The notes beneath the pieces are model-generated. The model ran no database searches and was not told the origin of the DNA. It was given only the letters and a program-made list of their open reading frames with translations. From assembly GCA_013407085.1 (NCBI GenBank), contig JACCGJ010019479.1, positions 45,421 to 109,420 on the forward strand: a stretch of DNA of 64,000 nt, given 5' to 3'. Made by a program: the position numbers and the translations under genes. Source of the DNA: Atriophallophorus winterbourni. Its lineage: Eukaryota > Platyhelminthes > Trematoda > Plagiorchiida > Microphallidae. Below, piece after piece: positions 22,601 through 37,600 of this stretch (positions are counted from its first letter, which is position 1; each line of letters begins with the position of its first letter).

Positions 22601-25600
22601 GCAATCACTCAAGCAGACACTTCATTCCCTTCTTACAGTTACACGATGGCTGACAGACAACGAAAACGAGAGCAGTTTAGCCTAGAGAAAAAAGGGAAAT
22701 TTTAGCTGAAGTTGAGACTGGCCAAATGACAAAAGCTGAAATTGCTAAAAAAATATGGCATAGCAAAATCAACGCTGTCCACCTTCCTGCAGCAGAAGAA
22801 GCAACTCTCTGAAACTTTCATGCCATTCGTTTTAGAAAAAATTACTATTATTAACATGAACTTGGAATTAATGTTGTGATCTGTGTGCTGTAGCATCATC
22901 TGTTCATCCAATGGATTACACGCATGCAGAAACACAAAGGTAAGACATTCTTCACTACTTTATTGTTTACACGCGTACAGAAAAACGGCGCCAAAATCAC
23001 ATGTCTGACAATGCGTTTTACTTACAACGAACTCCGCTTATAACGAACATTCTACTCTCTCCTCAGCGATTCGTTGTACCCGAATTCCACTGTAATTGTA
23101 AGAACAGTATATCCTGATAACCAGGAGCTCATAATAATTCGACCGCACGCCACGATACAGAATCTACTTCATCAAAAGTTGAAGGAGTATAAGGGTGTTC
23201 ACTGTTTGACTAATGCTCAATATATTCAAAAACTTTGCAGTAACCTGATTAGATAAATGATAAGTTCTGAATTCATCTTTCTATATGCCGAGTCTTGTCG
23301 GCAATCGGGTCACTATATAGTGACCTAATGGGAGCAGTTTTAAGTGTGTTGGGGAAAATTACTGTGATGAACCTGTCATACGGAGCACGACATTTTGTGA
23401 ATTGATGCTAATTTTAATCAACTGATTATTTGAAGTGTGCTGGATCTTATTTCTAGCTATTTTAAGAAGGTGCAAGTTTTCATCTTTCGGTTGGAACATC
23501 AAAAATGGTGATCGATTTTTGTCCAGAATATCAGTAACCACAAAAGCTTTTGCTTTAAACCAGTAGTTCATTCGAGCGTTCTTAAGACCATGCGTAGAAA
23601 GAACGACCCGGCATGTCGTTTTCAGTGATTCCCAGTTTTCAGAGTCTCAGTCTGGTCGAGTTGTTTTGTTGAGCTAAACTGCCCCAGCTTGTTCTAATTG
23701 AACAGAATGATGAGTTTGGCCCATTCTACTCACATCGATTCTTGGATTACCAGACACTCCAGTGGAGTTTAAAATGACGGTGATCCTTCCCAAACGAATT
23801 ACGGGCTCCAAACTTACTGAATCAAATAGCTATTGAGGCGTCAGGCTTCCACTTTCTTCACTTTCCTTTGTTATACACAGTAAAACTAAAAAAAATGCTT
23901 AGCTAAAAATAGATTCTTTGTTCATTTATAAGAATCTTGGTATGGACGTGAAATCGGAACAATTCATTAGACTGCGGAATTATATAACGTCACTTATAAG
24001 AGAGGATCGCATTCATTATAAAGGCAGATGCTCACAATAATGAAAAAGATTCTTAACTTTCTCTACAAAACAGTAAAGAGCTATTAGGCATCGAGGCAGG
24101 CATCCTTTCTGTACAAAACCCAATGGATTGTCTCATTAGAGGATATTTGATGTAACTTGATACGGTTTGCCCATAATATTATAATTTGGAAACGTGTCAG
24201 GTCTGTCAATGTCTGTATGGCATTACAACGGGATCTGTGCACCTTTGTCGTTGGCCTCATATAAATGAGTTACCATTTAACCCTTTGTCTACTGTAATTG
24301 GATATACGTATTCTATGATGTTTTTGTGTTATTCTGTTTAATTATGGCATAAATAAAACACGATTATTTTTATGGATCAGATGCTAGACGAAGCCTGACA
24401 AGTGCACTCCGATGGTGACTGAAGGTGCAGACGGGAGCAACTGAGCAATCGACTGCTGGATTGAGGTGGTAACTAGAGTTACCGTCAGCAGACAAAGGGT
24501 TAACCCTGCGACTTGGGAAATCTCTGCACGTATTAGTTTGACACGCAAGATTTCTGAGATATCTTATATTTTATTTCATATACCTCATAATCCCATGGCT
24601 ATCGTTTAAGCTTACTGCTTTTACTATCATAAATCTTTCTGAGTGCTGAGTTCTGAGTTCTGACTTAGCAAAGTTTTACCTTGTTTTCAATACAAAGCGC
24701 TGTTTCGAAAATCAAGCTAAATCGATATCTGCACTAGTAGATCTCTTAGGTGAAGTGACTGTTACTAAATACATGGTTGGAACTTCATAAACTAAACTAG
24801 ATGTCAACTGGATCAGACACAATCACTCCCTACTCCGGTGTAGGTAAAACCAATGAAAATGGAAAACGCCTTTTATAATTATGCACACAGTTCAGTCTTT
24901 GTGTCAGTAACACCTTCTTTCAAACAAAACCACAGCATAAGGTCTCTTGAAAACATCTCGCTCTAAGCATTGGCATCAGCTTGATCTTATTCTTGTTAGG
25001 CGCACTAATATAGAAAGCGTACTTCTCACCAGATCATATCAAAGTGCAGACTGTGACACTGACCATTTGCTGGTCTGTGCATAACTGAAGCTTCCCGACA
25101 CGAGTTTTCAATGCACCAAATTGTCTGGTAAGCCTGACGTCACCCGCATATGCGAACCTAATATAGCTACGCGATTTGCAAAAGCCTTCACAGTCGAGTT
25201 CAGCCAGACAACCCCATTCGAATCGGCTTCAGAAAACTGGGAATCAATAAAAAGCTTCATATGCTGAGTCGCACTTTCCACTTTAGGTCCGAAGAAAGCT
25301 CGAACGAGCGACTGGTTCGAAGCAAAAGCTTCTGAGATGACTGCTGTGCTGGATGAGAAACGGTCAGCATTCTTGAGGTTCAAAGGTATGTCAAAAGATA
25401 AAAACTTACGACTTATAAGAACAGCTAGAAATAAAGTCCAACAGACTACAAGGCCATGTGCAAATGAATATTGGACAGAAATTAGCCTTAGAATCCAAAA
25501 AGCTGCGGATACGGGAAATTTTCACGGTATGTATGATGGGATCGATAGAGCCATTGGTCCAAACAAACTTAAAACGGCTCCCATTAAGCCTGTATCTGGT

Positions 25601-28600
25601 GACCCGAGTGTGGGCAAATCTCAGCAGATGGAAAGATGGGTAATGCACTTCTCCTCTCCCTACTCTAGAGAGAGTACGGTTTTACCACATGTACTTGAAA
25701 ATATCAAGCGTTTACCGACTATAGAATATCTAGATACTCCCCCTACTCTTGATGATCTCAATAGGGCAATCGACCGCTTAGCGAACGGTAAGGTCCCTGG
25801 TGACGACGGAATTACACCTGAGCTCATCAAATACTGTAGAACAGCATTATTATAATCTCTTTACCATTCGCTTCTTCAGTGTTGGCAGGAAGAGTGTGTC
25901 CCACAAGAGATGAGAGATCATCACGCTATTTGAGAATAAGGGTGATAGAGATGACTGCAACAGTTACAGAGGAATCTCCCTTCTGAATGTTGTAGGCAAA
26001 TTGTTTGCTAAAGTCTTACAGATCCAGCTGCAAGTTTTAGCTCATAGAATTTACTCCGAATCTCAATGTGGCTTTCGCAAGGGAAGATCAACCGTTGACA
26101 TGATATTCTCCCTGAGACAACTTCAAGAAAAGTGTCGGGAACAGCGTATGCCATTATACGCTGTTTTTATTGATTTAACGAAGGCATTCGACTAAGTCAT
26201 CAGGGAGGGTCTTTTCAAAATGTTTGATTTGATACGCTGCCCCCCAAGACTGCTCAAGCTCGATATTTAGTTCTACTCAGGCATGAAGGGCTCAATCCAT
26301 TATAACGGTTTCAGCTCAGAAGCCTTTGAAATTCGCCGAGGCGTCAAACAAGAGTGTGTTCTTGCTCCCACGCTGTTCGGCATTTTCTTTGCTCTGCTTC
26401 TGAAACACGCTTTCAGAACGAAGACAGAAGGTATTTACCTACGCACGCGAAGTGATGGCAAGCTTTTTAACCTGAACCGGTTGAGAGCACAAACCAAGGC
26501 ATGAAATGTGATAATCCGTGACCTGCTGTTTGCCGACGATGCAGCCTTTATTGCTCACTCCCAAGAACACCTCCAGTCTCTAATGGACTATTTTTCGTCG
26601 GCATGCAAAGACTTTGGGCTATCAATCAGCATGAGCAAGACCAAAGTCCTTGGTCAAGGGAATGTATAGCCTCCCATCATAACTCTTGAAAACTGTCAGC
26701 TTGAACCAGTACATCATCTAACATATCTTGGTTCAACCATTGCGGATAACCTCTCGCTGGACACGGCGATTGATAAGCGGATTGGCAGAGCAGCTGTCAT
26801 TTTGTCCTGATTGAACTCTTGTGTTTGGGGTAACCGCAAGCTGACTGTAAAAAAAGATGATGGTATACAGCGTGTGCGTACTAAATGCTTTACTATACGG
26901 CAGTGAAACCTGGAACATCCACGCAAGACACGAACGGAAGCTGAATGCTTACCATACACGGAGCATCCGCGTATCTTGAACATATCTTGGGTGGACAGAG
27001 TGACTAATGCTAAAGTGCTTTCAAAAGCTGGTCAACAGCGCATGTTCACCCTATTGCGACAGCGCCGCCTGGGGTAGCTTGGTCATGTCTACAGAATGGA
27101 AAATGGTCGTATCCCGAAAGATCAACTCTATAGTGAGTTGCAATTAGGAAGTCGACCATTGGGCAGACCGCACTTGCGGTACAAAGACGTTTGCAAAAGA
27201 GATATGAAAGCTCTTGGCATCGAATCGGTGAGTTGGGAAGAACTTGCTCTTGACCGCTCACATTGGAGGCATTGTGTAAATCGTCGTCTGCAAGCTGGGG
27301 AGGAGCAGATACAGTTCTTGGCTGCTGAACGCAGATCACGCCGCCAGCGTGCAACTGATGCAATACAACCGAGATCTGAATTTCGTTGCCAGCGGTGCGG
27401 GAGAGATTGTTCCTCCCGAATCGGACTGTTCAGTCATTCCAAAAGCTACAGAACATGAACATTCACGCGATTGTGATGTACATCCATAGTTGACATCGAC
27501 CGAAGGAGGCCAACACACACACTCCATACATATAAAGAACGTGTCGTGTTCGTCTGATTACTCTTGTCACGTGCATGTTTAATCTCATCGTACATGAAGG
27601 AAATTTATCACCACAATGGGAGTCAAAGTTGATTACTCCTATGTACATAGGCTGTAGACGTTTAGATACGGCAAACTATTGATCAGTTACGTTAATTCCG
27701 GTAGTCGCATAGTCAATGGAGTACAAGCGAACGCATGGGATAACATCTATAACGTTAAATATGTTGACGACTGTGTAGTATGGTTTTCGCAGAAAGCGAT
27801 TCTGCCGATCTTAACATTCAAATTCAAAGTTATTCAAAGTTTTAATGATCCAAAAAGCAAATACTTTACAGTAGCCATAGATAAAAATATAGAGAATGCA
27901 TAAAAACAACACAAATCTTTTAACAATATAGAATGTCAGCGTGTGTATTCAGGTGCAAAGTTGGATTTGGTCAACATATACTTGTCAAGTTCAGCCTTGA
28001 ACATGTTCAGGCTTGATGCACAAATGATATGTGGGGGCAGAGAGTTTCATATAAAACAAACTCGGACAGCAAAGAAGAACCTTCAAAAATTTGATCTAGA
28101 ATGTGGAATAATTAATTTGCAGCCCTGCTACCTGCTTCTACATGCTTCTTGCCGATGAAACAGTTGTTCAAGTGGGTGATCCACTGTATGAAGAATATTG
28201 AACAGCAGGATCAAGTGACCCCTGAGACGACGGTATGAAAAGTCAAACAAATTTCGAGTTGCAATCCTCTCATTTAGTACTTGAGGATTGTATCAAGGCG
28301 CTGGATGTTGTTAATGTTATTCATGATTTGTACATTGATGCGTCAATAATTTTTGATCAAAACATCGATAACATTCTGATGAAAATGCTTGAAGCTTATG
28401 GTATAGCGAGAATGTTGCTAAATTGGATAAAGGACTATCTTTCAATTTCGCGTGAGTAGCACCAGTGTTTCTAAAGAATAGACGTCACGATTGAAGTTTC
28501 ACAAGGCTCAGTTCTTGGAACTCTTCTGTGTTTGACGTATATTTATTATGTAATGGAGTATATCTGTTATAGTTCCACACTGGTTGATATAGATATTCAA

Positions 28601-31600
28601 ATATGGAAATGTGTTGGGCAAATTGATTTGTGAAATCTCAGTGGGATATATTCAGAATTAGGCTCGTGTCATTGATATGTCATGTGATTTCAAAATATAA
28701 AATGCTGCGGTTTGGTAAAATGCCACACCACACGCATTAGCTTGGCATGAAATCTTTCATCTGGACCACGGCGAACAGATCGTGATCTCTGGGTGTTGTG
28801 TAACCACAAGCTGGCCCAGCACTGCCACACAATGTAAAATAAAGCGTGCAGTTTCTTTGGTTTTTAAAAAGGATATTTACTAAACAAGTTGCGCTTGTAT
28901 GCCGCTGTTGGGTAAGGTTGGTACGACCAGCCTTTTCAATAACATGAGCCCACATTCATGTAGACTGGGTTTGAACCCATGACCGTGAACACGTTTGTGT
29001 GTGTGATGGAAATGCATGTGAATGAGCTTTTTTGTTCACGGTTAATTACTAGTTTTACTTCCGGATACTGAAGTTATATGTGTGTCCATGTACTGAATAT
29101 TCAATAGAAACCTGAACATATGGACTGGTGAAGTATATTGTACAGCTTTACAATATTTATATTGGTCGAAACGAAATGGTCTCGTGTTACAATAATTTAC
29201 ATTTCCAAGAGTAAATATCCAAATTCAACGACGTGTACAAAAATATTCATTTGCATGCTTTTCCGTCACACACACCCCACAACCGGTTTCGTGCTGTTTG
29301 CACTCATCAGGTAGGAACAGTAAGATCAGGATCCGCATGCGCTTGACGACGTGTACTTTTACTTTTTGCAAGTGGCTCCACATTGGGATGGACTGGCTTT
29401 GATTATGTCTCGAATTACGCTAGCGAAATGGCGTGACAATTGCAGAGGGCTACCCAGTCCCACTCTTATTTTAAACGCCGTAGACGGTACTCACTCCCAG
29501 TTTATCTATATCCTTCTTTAAAGTTGACGACCAGTCATTCCTTGACCGCCTTATAGCCGACTCCAAGTTGAAGCGTGTTCAAGGTCGAACAAATGTTACT
29601 TGGGCAATGAATTTGCCTTTTTGAAGAAACGGAGGGCGGAGTTATTCCACGTCTTCCTTCCGAACGGAAGCATAAGTGTGCATACTGAGTCACATCACGC
29701 TGAGTTGTGAAATAATCGTCTCAAACATTAACTGAAGCTGGGTAATCGTGCTAGAATATGCAAACATTCAACGGCTATGCTCAGCATTGGTAAAATCTAA
29801 GCGAAACCCAGATATTCAGAAAAATTAGCGCTCTTAAAGCGCATATTTTAAAAGCGTTCGCAGAATTTTCTGAACGGATCTAAGTGTGGGATAATAGTAA
29901 TACTCGTGTTTTTTAGGTAAGAGGTCTGGGGAGCAAACACTATGGCAAATATATATCTTGGAGAACGTGCTCTATACCACCATACTCGGATAATAGCAAT
30001 AGTCAGAAAGCTAACTTTAACAGGCCTTCAATTATTCAAGTTTGTCGAGCCATATCCGCGTCTTGGCACGAAATGGAGTTTCACACAAAGTCAAAATGAT
30101 TTTTGAATGTCGAATCACTGGCACGTATATCTGGTTAGTGACAGGAACCATGAAACGTGTCGTTTGTCTTTGCCTTGCTTTTTGAAATTTTTATACTACT
30201 CACTTATAGCTTTTGACCAAAATGAAAAATCAACCATCAACAAAAGCACACGACTCGTTTCGTGGATCATGTCACTAATCAGAAATGCGTCTCGGTGACT
30301 CGACCTTCGAAAATCATTTTGACTTTGTTCGAAACTCAATTTTATCAGGACGATGATATGGTTGAGCAAACTTGAATAATTAAAGACCTCTTAAAGTTAG
30401 CTTTCTGACTATTGCTCTTAACCGAGTATGGTGGTGGTGAGTACATTTTCCAAAATATCTAATTGCCGTAGTGTTCGCTCTCCAGACCTCAAACGTAGAA
30501 GACACGAGTGTTACCGTTAACCCAAACTTCTTTCATTTTCATTCAGTTCTGCGAACGCTTTTATATTATGCGTTATGAGAGCGTATATTTGTCGGAATAT
30601 CTGGTTTTCGATTAGGTTTTATGCTGTCATTGGGTTTTTGCAAAATATTCCTAACTATCAGCGGTGTTGCCCTGCGTTTATTGTGAACTTAAGCTGTTGA
30701 GGATACATTTTAATTGTGAATGAGTATTCATCCTTGATTTTGCAACCATACCTTCTCCCAAGCTTCAACATTACAAAACCCATGATGCACATTGACCTGC
30801 CCGTCTAAAGTAATGTGTTGCTCACCCCCCGTACTTACACTTCAACGATGTGAGCAACACATTACTTTGGTCATCCATCAGCGCTTCGATGACCAAGAAT
30901 CACTTTGTGGTTCGTTGTACGAACCGTATGTAACAGTTGCATTCATATAAAACTTTGTTGACCTGTCTGTCTGTTTTCTTGTCTGCGCCCGCACGAACGG
31001 TGCGCTTGCCGTCGTCCAATGAACTACTCGATCGATCCTAACACTTGACCGTTCGTTCGTCATTGGTCGTTTCATTAAGCATTATTGATTCATTGTTGAC
31101 TATGGGTCGTGCTTACCGAGAAGACATATTGTACCCAAACTAAATTTCCGTAACTTGTGTGTTCTGAGTTTAACACGAAGTAAAGTGCAAAAATTTGTGA
31201 ACTGCAAATGCAAACTAGACCTAATATTAATCTAATTTAAACGCGGGCGTTCTCGAGAATTTGTGTCACACAATTTTCATTGGTAATTATGTATTCCACA
31301 ATTGATATGGCACCGTGCATAGTTTTTATCATATTTCAATGAACAATCTCCACGAATAATATTTTTTTGGATTGGCTGGTTTGTTAACTTTAGCTACGAC
31401 GGGTTCTTAACTTTAAAATGCCTTTTTCTCGATCCAATGTATTGCTATCATGCATGTTTGAACATTTCTATAACGTACTTCTCTAAAATGTTTTCAGCCA
31501 ATTACCAGTACGTCTGAACCCAATGTGCACGAAGATTCATTCTACCTCCGTCATGTAACGTCAATTCAACCAATACACCTGGTCCTCGTTTTGCAGAACG

Positions 31601-34600
31601 TTGACGAAGTCGAGCATGCATTGATCATGCTGAAATCCTTGATCTACCATCATCACCTTCCAAGATCAAAAGTCGGTGCATGCGCAATCACAGCAAACTT
31701 ATGGAAGCCAACCTATCGATGCTCCAAGCGTGTGTACAGCAAACCACTGCCTCTAACACTTCATGTGATCGTACCGAGAGTTCTGTTGAAAGTGGTCAAA
31801 TCCACCATTGGCTATTGGAACAATACAGAAATGGAAGTTGTTATTTATCCATTCAGCTTTATGCTGGTAGGTAGTCACGTTTGATGTGATCGTTCATGCC
31901 CCTTTATAGAACTCACTACACGTTAAAGATAATGCAAAGTCCACGATACAATACTCGATGCAAAAATTAATGCTTCCTTATATCCTTTCAGAAGATGTCA
32001 CACAGGTTAGTTCAATAACTCACTCTAGGGAATTAATAAACTTATATAAACATATATAGGCATATATATTGTTTATGAAATCCATAGAGTGAGTGGTATA
32101 TATATATATCTATATAATATATCTATATATATATATATATATATATTGTTGAATACGGATGTACATCAAAAGAGTAGGATTCTTTCACGCTCCACCACAT
32201 TTTGAATCACTAAACAATCCGATTCGGGAAGGACAATCATTATTTCAGCGCTCACAGCGATATGCAGTACTCCATCGCGCAACCAAACTGGCAAGAGGTT
32301 TCCGGAAACAAACGTACGAGGAACGATAGCAAAAACTGAGGCTCACCACTCCCCTTCAAATAAGCCTTCGAAGCGATGTGATACTAACATAAAAAATTTC
32401 AAATACCCTACATCATCCCTTAAAACATTTATTCGAATACCGTGAGTCACGTCATACACGCAGCCACTCAGTGACACTGCAAATTCTCCACTTCCCTATC
32501 AGCTGTCACCGATATTTTTATTGTGTACATGTCTGTTTCCTTCGGAATCCCCCCCGAAACTCTTGTCATCTCTGTTAGCATCGAAACGTTTATTCGAAAT
32601 TTGGATACTTATTTGTTGCATAACGATTTGACGACACCTGCGTATTGACTCATGGTAACTATACAACTTGACTATACTTGACATTACATGTTAATTTTAT
32701 ACCTATTTCCTGAACGAATATTTACTATGATATAGTAATTGTGAAGCCATGTGCTTTTCTTGACCATAAATTCTTTAATCTTTAATCTTTAATCCATCGA
32801 TCGATATTAGTTGCGCTTTGCTCTGTTTTGCCATTATTATCCTTTCTCAGTGGCCACAGGCAATAGATCACGAACAGCCTTGAAAATACACCTATTTTTG
32901 TTAACGAATAATATATCTGGAATGTGAGCGTGTTCACTTTAAGGAAGGAAAAAAATGAGCTTATGTTTGCATAAATTCTAAGCCAATGGAATAACATGAG
33001 CGCGTTAATTTTAGAATACATACTACTGAAGAAGTAGTAAGAGTTAACATTTTATACACGGATATAAAACTTTAGACGTTTTTAAAATCCCGATCAAACT
33101 TCCTTTGCTCTATGATCGAGAGCGTTAAACGTTCTGCTGAGTGTAGACAAAATTTGCTTGTAACATTCTGCACGAAGATACTCATTTATTTCTATTATGA
33201 CGGGCACAGAACCATTTACATTTATTTAATTGTTTATAATTCTACTGCAGTTTGGAGTAAACTTTTTAAATGTAGCGCGGCGTAAAATGTCCGTTGTTGA
33301 TATTAAATTAATAAATTGAGACGCTAAACATTCTACAGGCGTTATATCACACAACATTCAGCGGTTTCTATTTGCGGTAAATTCGTTACCCATATATTTA
33401 AATTTCAGCATTCTTTTGTGTCCGAAGCATATATTATTCATCTGCTCCTCAAACTTAAAATGAACCAGGATGATGCATTCCGCTCTATCGCTTTCTAACC
33501 GCGTCTAGCAGTTAGCACAGCCTCAATACTCTTTGAAATCTGCAATCGAGTGACGATTTATTTATGTAAGATATATGAATGATGCGTTGTTTTATTACAA
33601 CAAGTACAAGGCAAACTTAATGTGCACCTACAAGTTCAGCTGCATCAGAAGCGTATGCAATACATTGTACTCACGAAATGAGAAAGCGAATGTCCGAAAA
33701 ACCCCTGGCCTCAGTGTCAACACGGGCTACCAAGTGCAATCTGAGGAGGCGTTCGTTGTGGTTAGCGTGCCTCGCTGAAACATATCAAAAACATGTGATT
33801 TAAGCATATTTTGATCGGCTGAGTCGACGGCCATTATGATCCCTAAAACAAGGGACATTCTAAAATTGCCGATGGATTTGATTGCAATCAAAATGGCTTC
33901 TGACACTTTGGTTACGCATTTAAATTAAGTAACAAAATTTGACACTTCGATTTAGGTGATCAATTTGAGCCCCCATTTGATATTCAACGACGATGTGGCC
34001 AAATTGTGGGAAGAATTTTCAAAGTTTAGTTATCCACAGGTGAGCATGTAGAATCATGTTTTCTATATACATCAACTATTCATTGTGCTGTACGTAATCT
34101 GAATTAAGCTTTCAAGTTATTTGTTATAAAAACCGAGATGAAAATTTATGCAAATAAAACTGCTCAAATTTAATTCCAATTTTTACACTTGGTTAATAAA
34201 AATTCGTCAAAAGGTGCAAGCGTTTGAGCACTTAAGAATCACCTTGTTATTATTTATTTGAACATCGGCGTTCGTCTTACGAAATCTATTAAACAGTGGC
34301 ATTCAAGTATAACTTTGTTTACCGCTGATCCACTATTTCAAGGCTCAATGAAACTAATCTTACTGTCTCCACCTGATGACGGCAAACAGCCAGACAACGA
34401 TAGTCGTGTGTAAGTGTGAGGTATGTGAGCAACACAATTTGTTGGTCCTATTGAGCGTCTCGAGCGCTTAACAAGGAATCATTCTGTGACTGCAGCAGTT
34501 GTTTGAACCATCTGGATTTAACAATTGCGGAACTTTACATACGATGCCAAATTTCGTGAATGACAGAATTGTCCGCCAATTGCATACTATTACTAAAGAA

Positions 34601-37600
34601 TATGACGGAGATATTTCAGACGTAGATTTTTTAAATCAACCTTAGAAAAAGAACGTCAAATATTGTTTTTTTCCGCAAATGTAGTTTTTCGAAGCAAATA
34701 TTAGATATATGGGGCTTAAACGGAGTTTGAGTTACCTCAATGAGCACTCCGGTTAGTCTGGAAGTTGGATGTTATGAAATTCTCACCTGATTTTACGGTT
34801 GATATTTGCTTTTATTTTCGAAACTACATGTATTGGAGAAATTTATAAATATGGTTTTTCATTTTTATTTCTCAAGCGGTTGAATCTCATAGAACCGATT
34901 CTTATTTTTAATACTTTTTTCATGAAGCAGTACAGGTGCTACGATTCTTCACACTTGAAATATTCTAGACTGTTGCAGTTTAAATTCAAATTATTGTTGA
35001 CGTCAGTTTCACTGTCGTGTATGAAGTGGAACCTGGTTTAGCGGGTTTTCAAATACGCCTAACCGCGGCGAGATTCGAAACTGGATACATCCAGGTTTCT
35101 TTCAAAAAGTTACACCCGAAAACGGCTATTTAACAGATTGGTACACTGAAACCATTTGAATGACATATCCACCCATCGGAGGTAAATCAAACAATCAAAT
35201 CAATCAACATTATGATCAAATTTCTAAACAGTTAATTGAAGATTCGTGGCATATTCTTCCAACCCAGGTGATCGGAGCCGTGTGTGAGCAAGTCGAAAAT
35301 TGCCCAACCTGCTGTCCCAAATCGGGAAATCAATTTCCGGTGAGCGAGTGAAAAGTGAACTCATGTTGTGCAATCAATAACGAGATGCATATAACTTAAT
35401 AATTGGTTTTAAATTCTATCGCCTAAATTGTTCCATTCTAAAAGTCTCCCATCAAAACTAAACAATACAGGAGCTTGCAGATTCTTAAGAGTGTTGGATA
35501 GCTGTGTGCTGGGACCGAGCCATCAAAATTAAGTGAAATCCACTCGGTTCTCAATAATAAACAAGCCAAGATGAATTTCTCGCAAACCAATTTCGAACGC
35601 TAATCACGTGTTTCTGGTATCACAAGCAATAGGCACAACCACGAACCACGTTTAGAACTACTTGTTTAGGTGAGGAAAGTTGACGGTTCTGCTAACTGTT
35701 TCATTATACAGTCGCGTTAATATACATCCGCAGAATGAAAGGGTTATCGATCTCTAACAAGGAGCTCAGCCTTAACTAAACAAGTTTAGGGCGCAGGAAG
35801 GATTGATATGTCGAGGGCTAGTATCAAATCTTATGGGGAGCGTCTGTAAGTTGGAAGTAGAGTGAAATCCTTAATTCGGCTAGCCGTACATTTTTTTTAT
35901 AGTAAACGAATAAACGATGCTCGACTCAGCGGAAAAAAGATGTTAAATCAATCTAATTATATCTAATAATTTAGAATATTTTTAACACTAATAAACAGTC
36001 ATTTTGGACATGAAAATTCATTCGTACATGTGTATGATGAGGCAATACGGTTTAATTTTTGTCGGAATTCGGGGTCAAAATCGGGATAACTTTGTGTTTA
36101 AGCGACAATGGCAGTTTGCTGTGTGTACAAGCTAATCAGGGAACGAATCGCAATAGACAGATATGCACCAATGTTTCGGTAGTTTTGTATGAAATGTGGT
36201 TATCTAGCAATAATCGGACGTCGTGTATAACCTAGAAGTCTATCTCCAAATAACATTTCTCGATTATCATAAATAATGTTTAATATATTTGTAGGTATCA
36301 GAACACCTCAAATTGCACATTGTGTTTGAGTCCTATTGTCAAATTTGTTGAGTCATTTGTAGAATTTGAAATGTTTTGACAGTGGTATAGACGGTCAGAA
36401 GCAATAAATCCTATTTACACCCTGGTGCATAGAATTTGACTCTATGCTACAGATCTGGTCATTAGTGAATTTGTTCAGAAACGTTATCTATTGGCCTTAT
36501 GATGATAATATATTTGCTTACCGAAAGCATCGCTCTACCTTTGATGCCGTTTTATGTCTAACTCACAGAAAATTTATAGATCTCAACAACAAGCCCTTAG
36601 CCGTCAAAGTTTGTTTTTATGAATACATGAACGTGTTAGCACGGTCGATTGTGTCCAGCTGACGGACTACTTAAACATGAGTCATACCAGAAAATATAAT
36701 CAAATGGATATGTGGATACTTCTCAGATAGATCGCAATACGTCGACATAAACAGGCTACGCTCTGCTTTGCTTCCGACTGTGAAAGGCGTTTTTCTTGGA
36801 GCGATTTAATCTCAATTCTTCTTTTCAACATACCTGGTTGCGCTTCTACAGCCACCATCAACCTTCACTTTAAAATACGCATATGACGTAGTCATTGGAT
36901 GCGTAGTACCTGAAATGACTCTTCAAATCCGCTCTCTGCTGCTTTGATGAAATTACTACAAAGTCAGAAGAGATATGCTTATTTTTAAATCCTAAAAAAT
37001 GCACTGAATTTGTGTTCAATAATCCACGTGGCGAACCTCGCAAAGCAATTTAATCTAATTTTAGTTTATCTAGAATTAAGTCCACAGACCTGACTGCAGG
37101 GACATACATCAAGTATCTAGAGGTCGTCATATCCGACAACCTTACTTGGACCCATCATCTAAATAATCTACTTACTCAAGTTCGTAGGCGTTATTTTTTA
37201 TGCTTTTCGTAGTCGTTCTCTCGGCGTTGAGTCTAAGCTAATTTCTAACTCAATATTTTCTTGTATATTACCACATATTCTGTGATACTCACATGCTTTT
37301 CCCCCTCACATCGTTCTAAAGACTTTGTGCTGCTCAACCGTTGCATCAGGATCATTCCGCATGTCAGCTCAATTTCGCATGAGGATATTATTGAAAACAT
37401 CATGTTACAACATTTTCCCTCTTGCAGTCGGCTCATAATTCCTCAATGATATTTCCCATCCGTTGCATGAGGATCTCATTAAAAGTAAATCTTCAAAGAC
37501 TCAATCAAAACACATCATACTTCCTTCATATCGGAGATAATGTATCCCATTTGCTTCACGATACCTTTGCCAAAGGGAACTGCTTATTGAACGAATACGG

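Noticed and set aside
29753..30643. microRNA precursor cluster
   Set aside because: The arms are far too long and continuous; a foldback repeat explains the palindrome.
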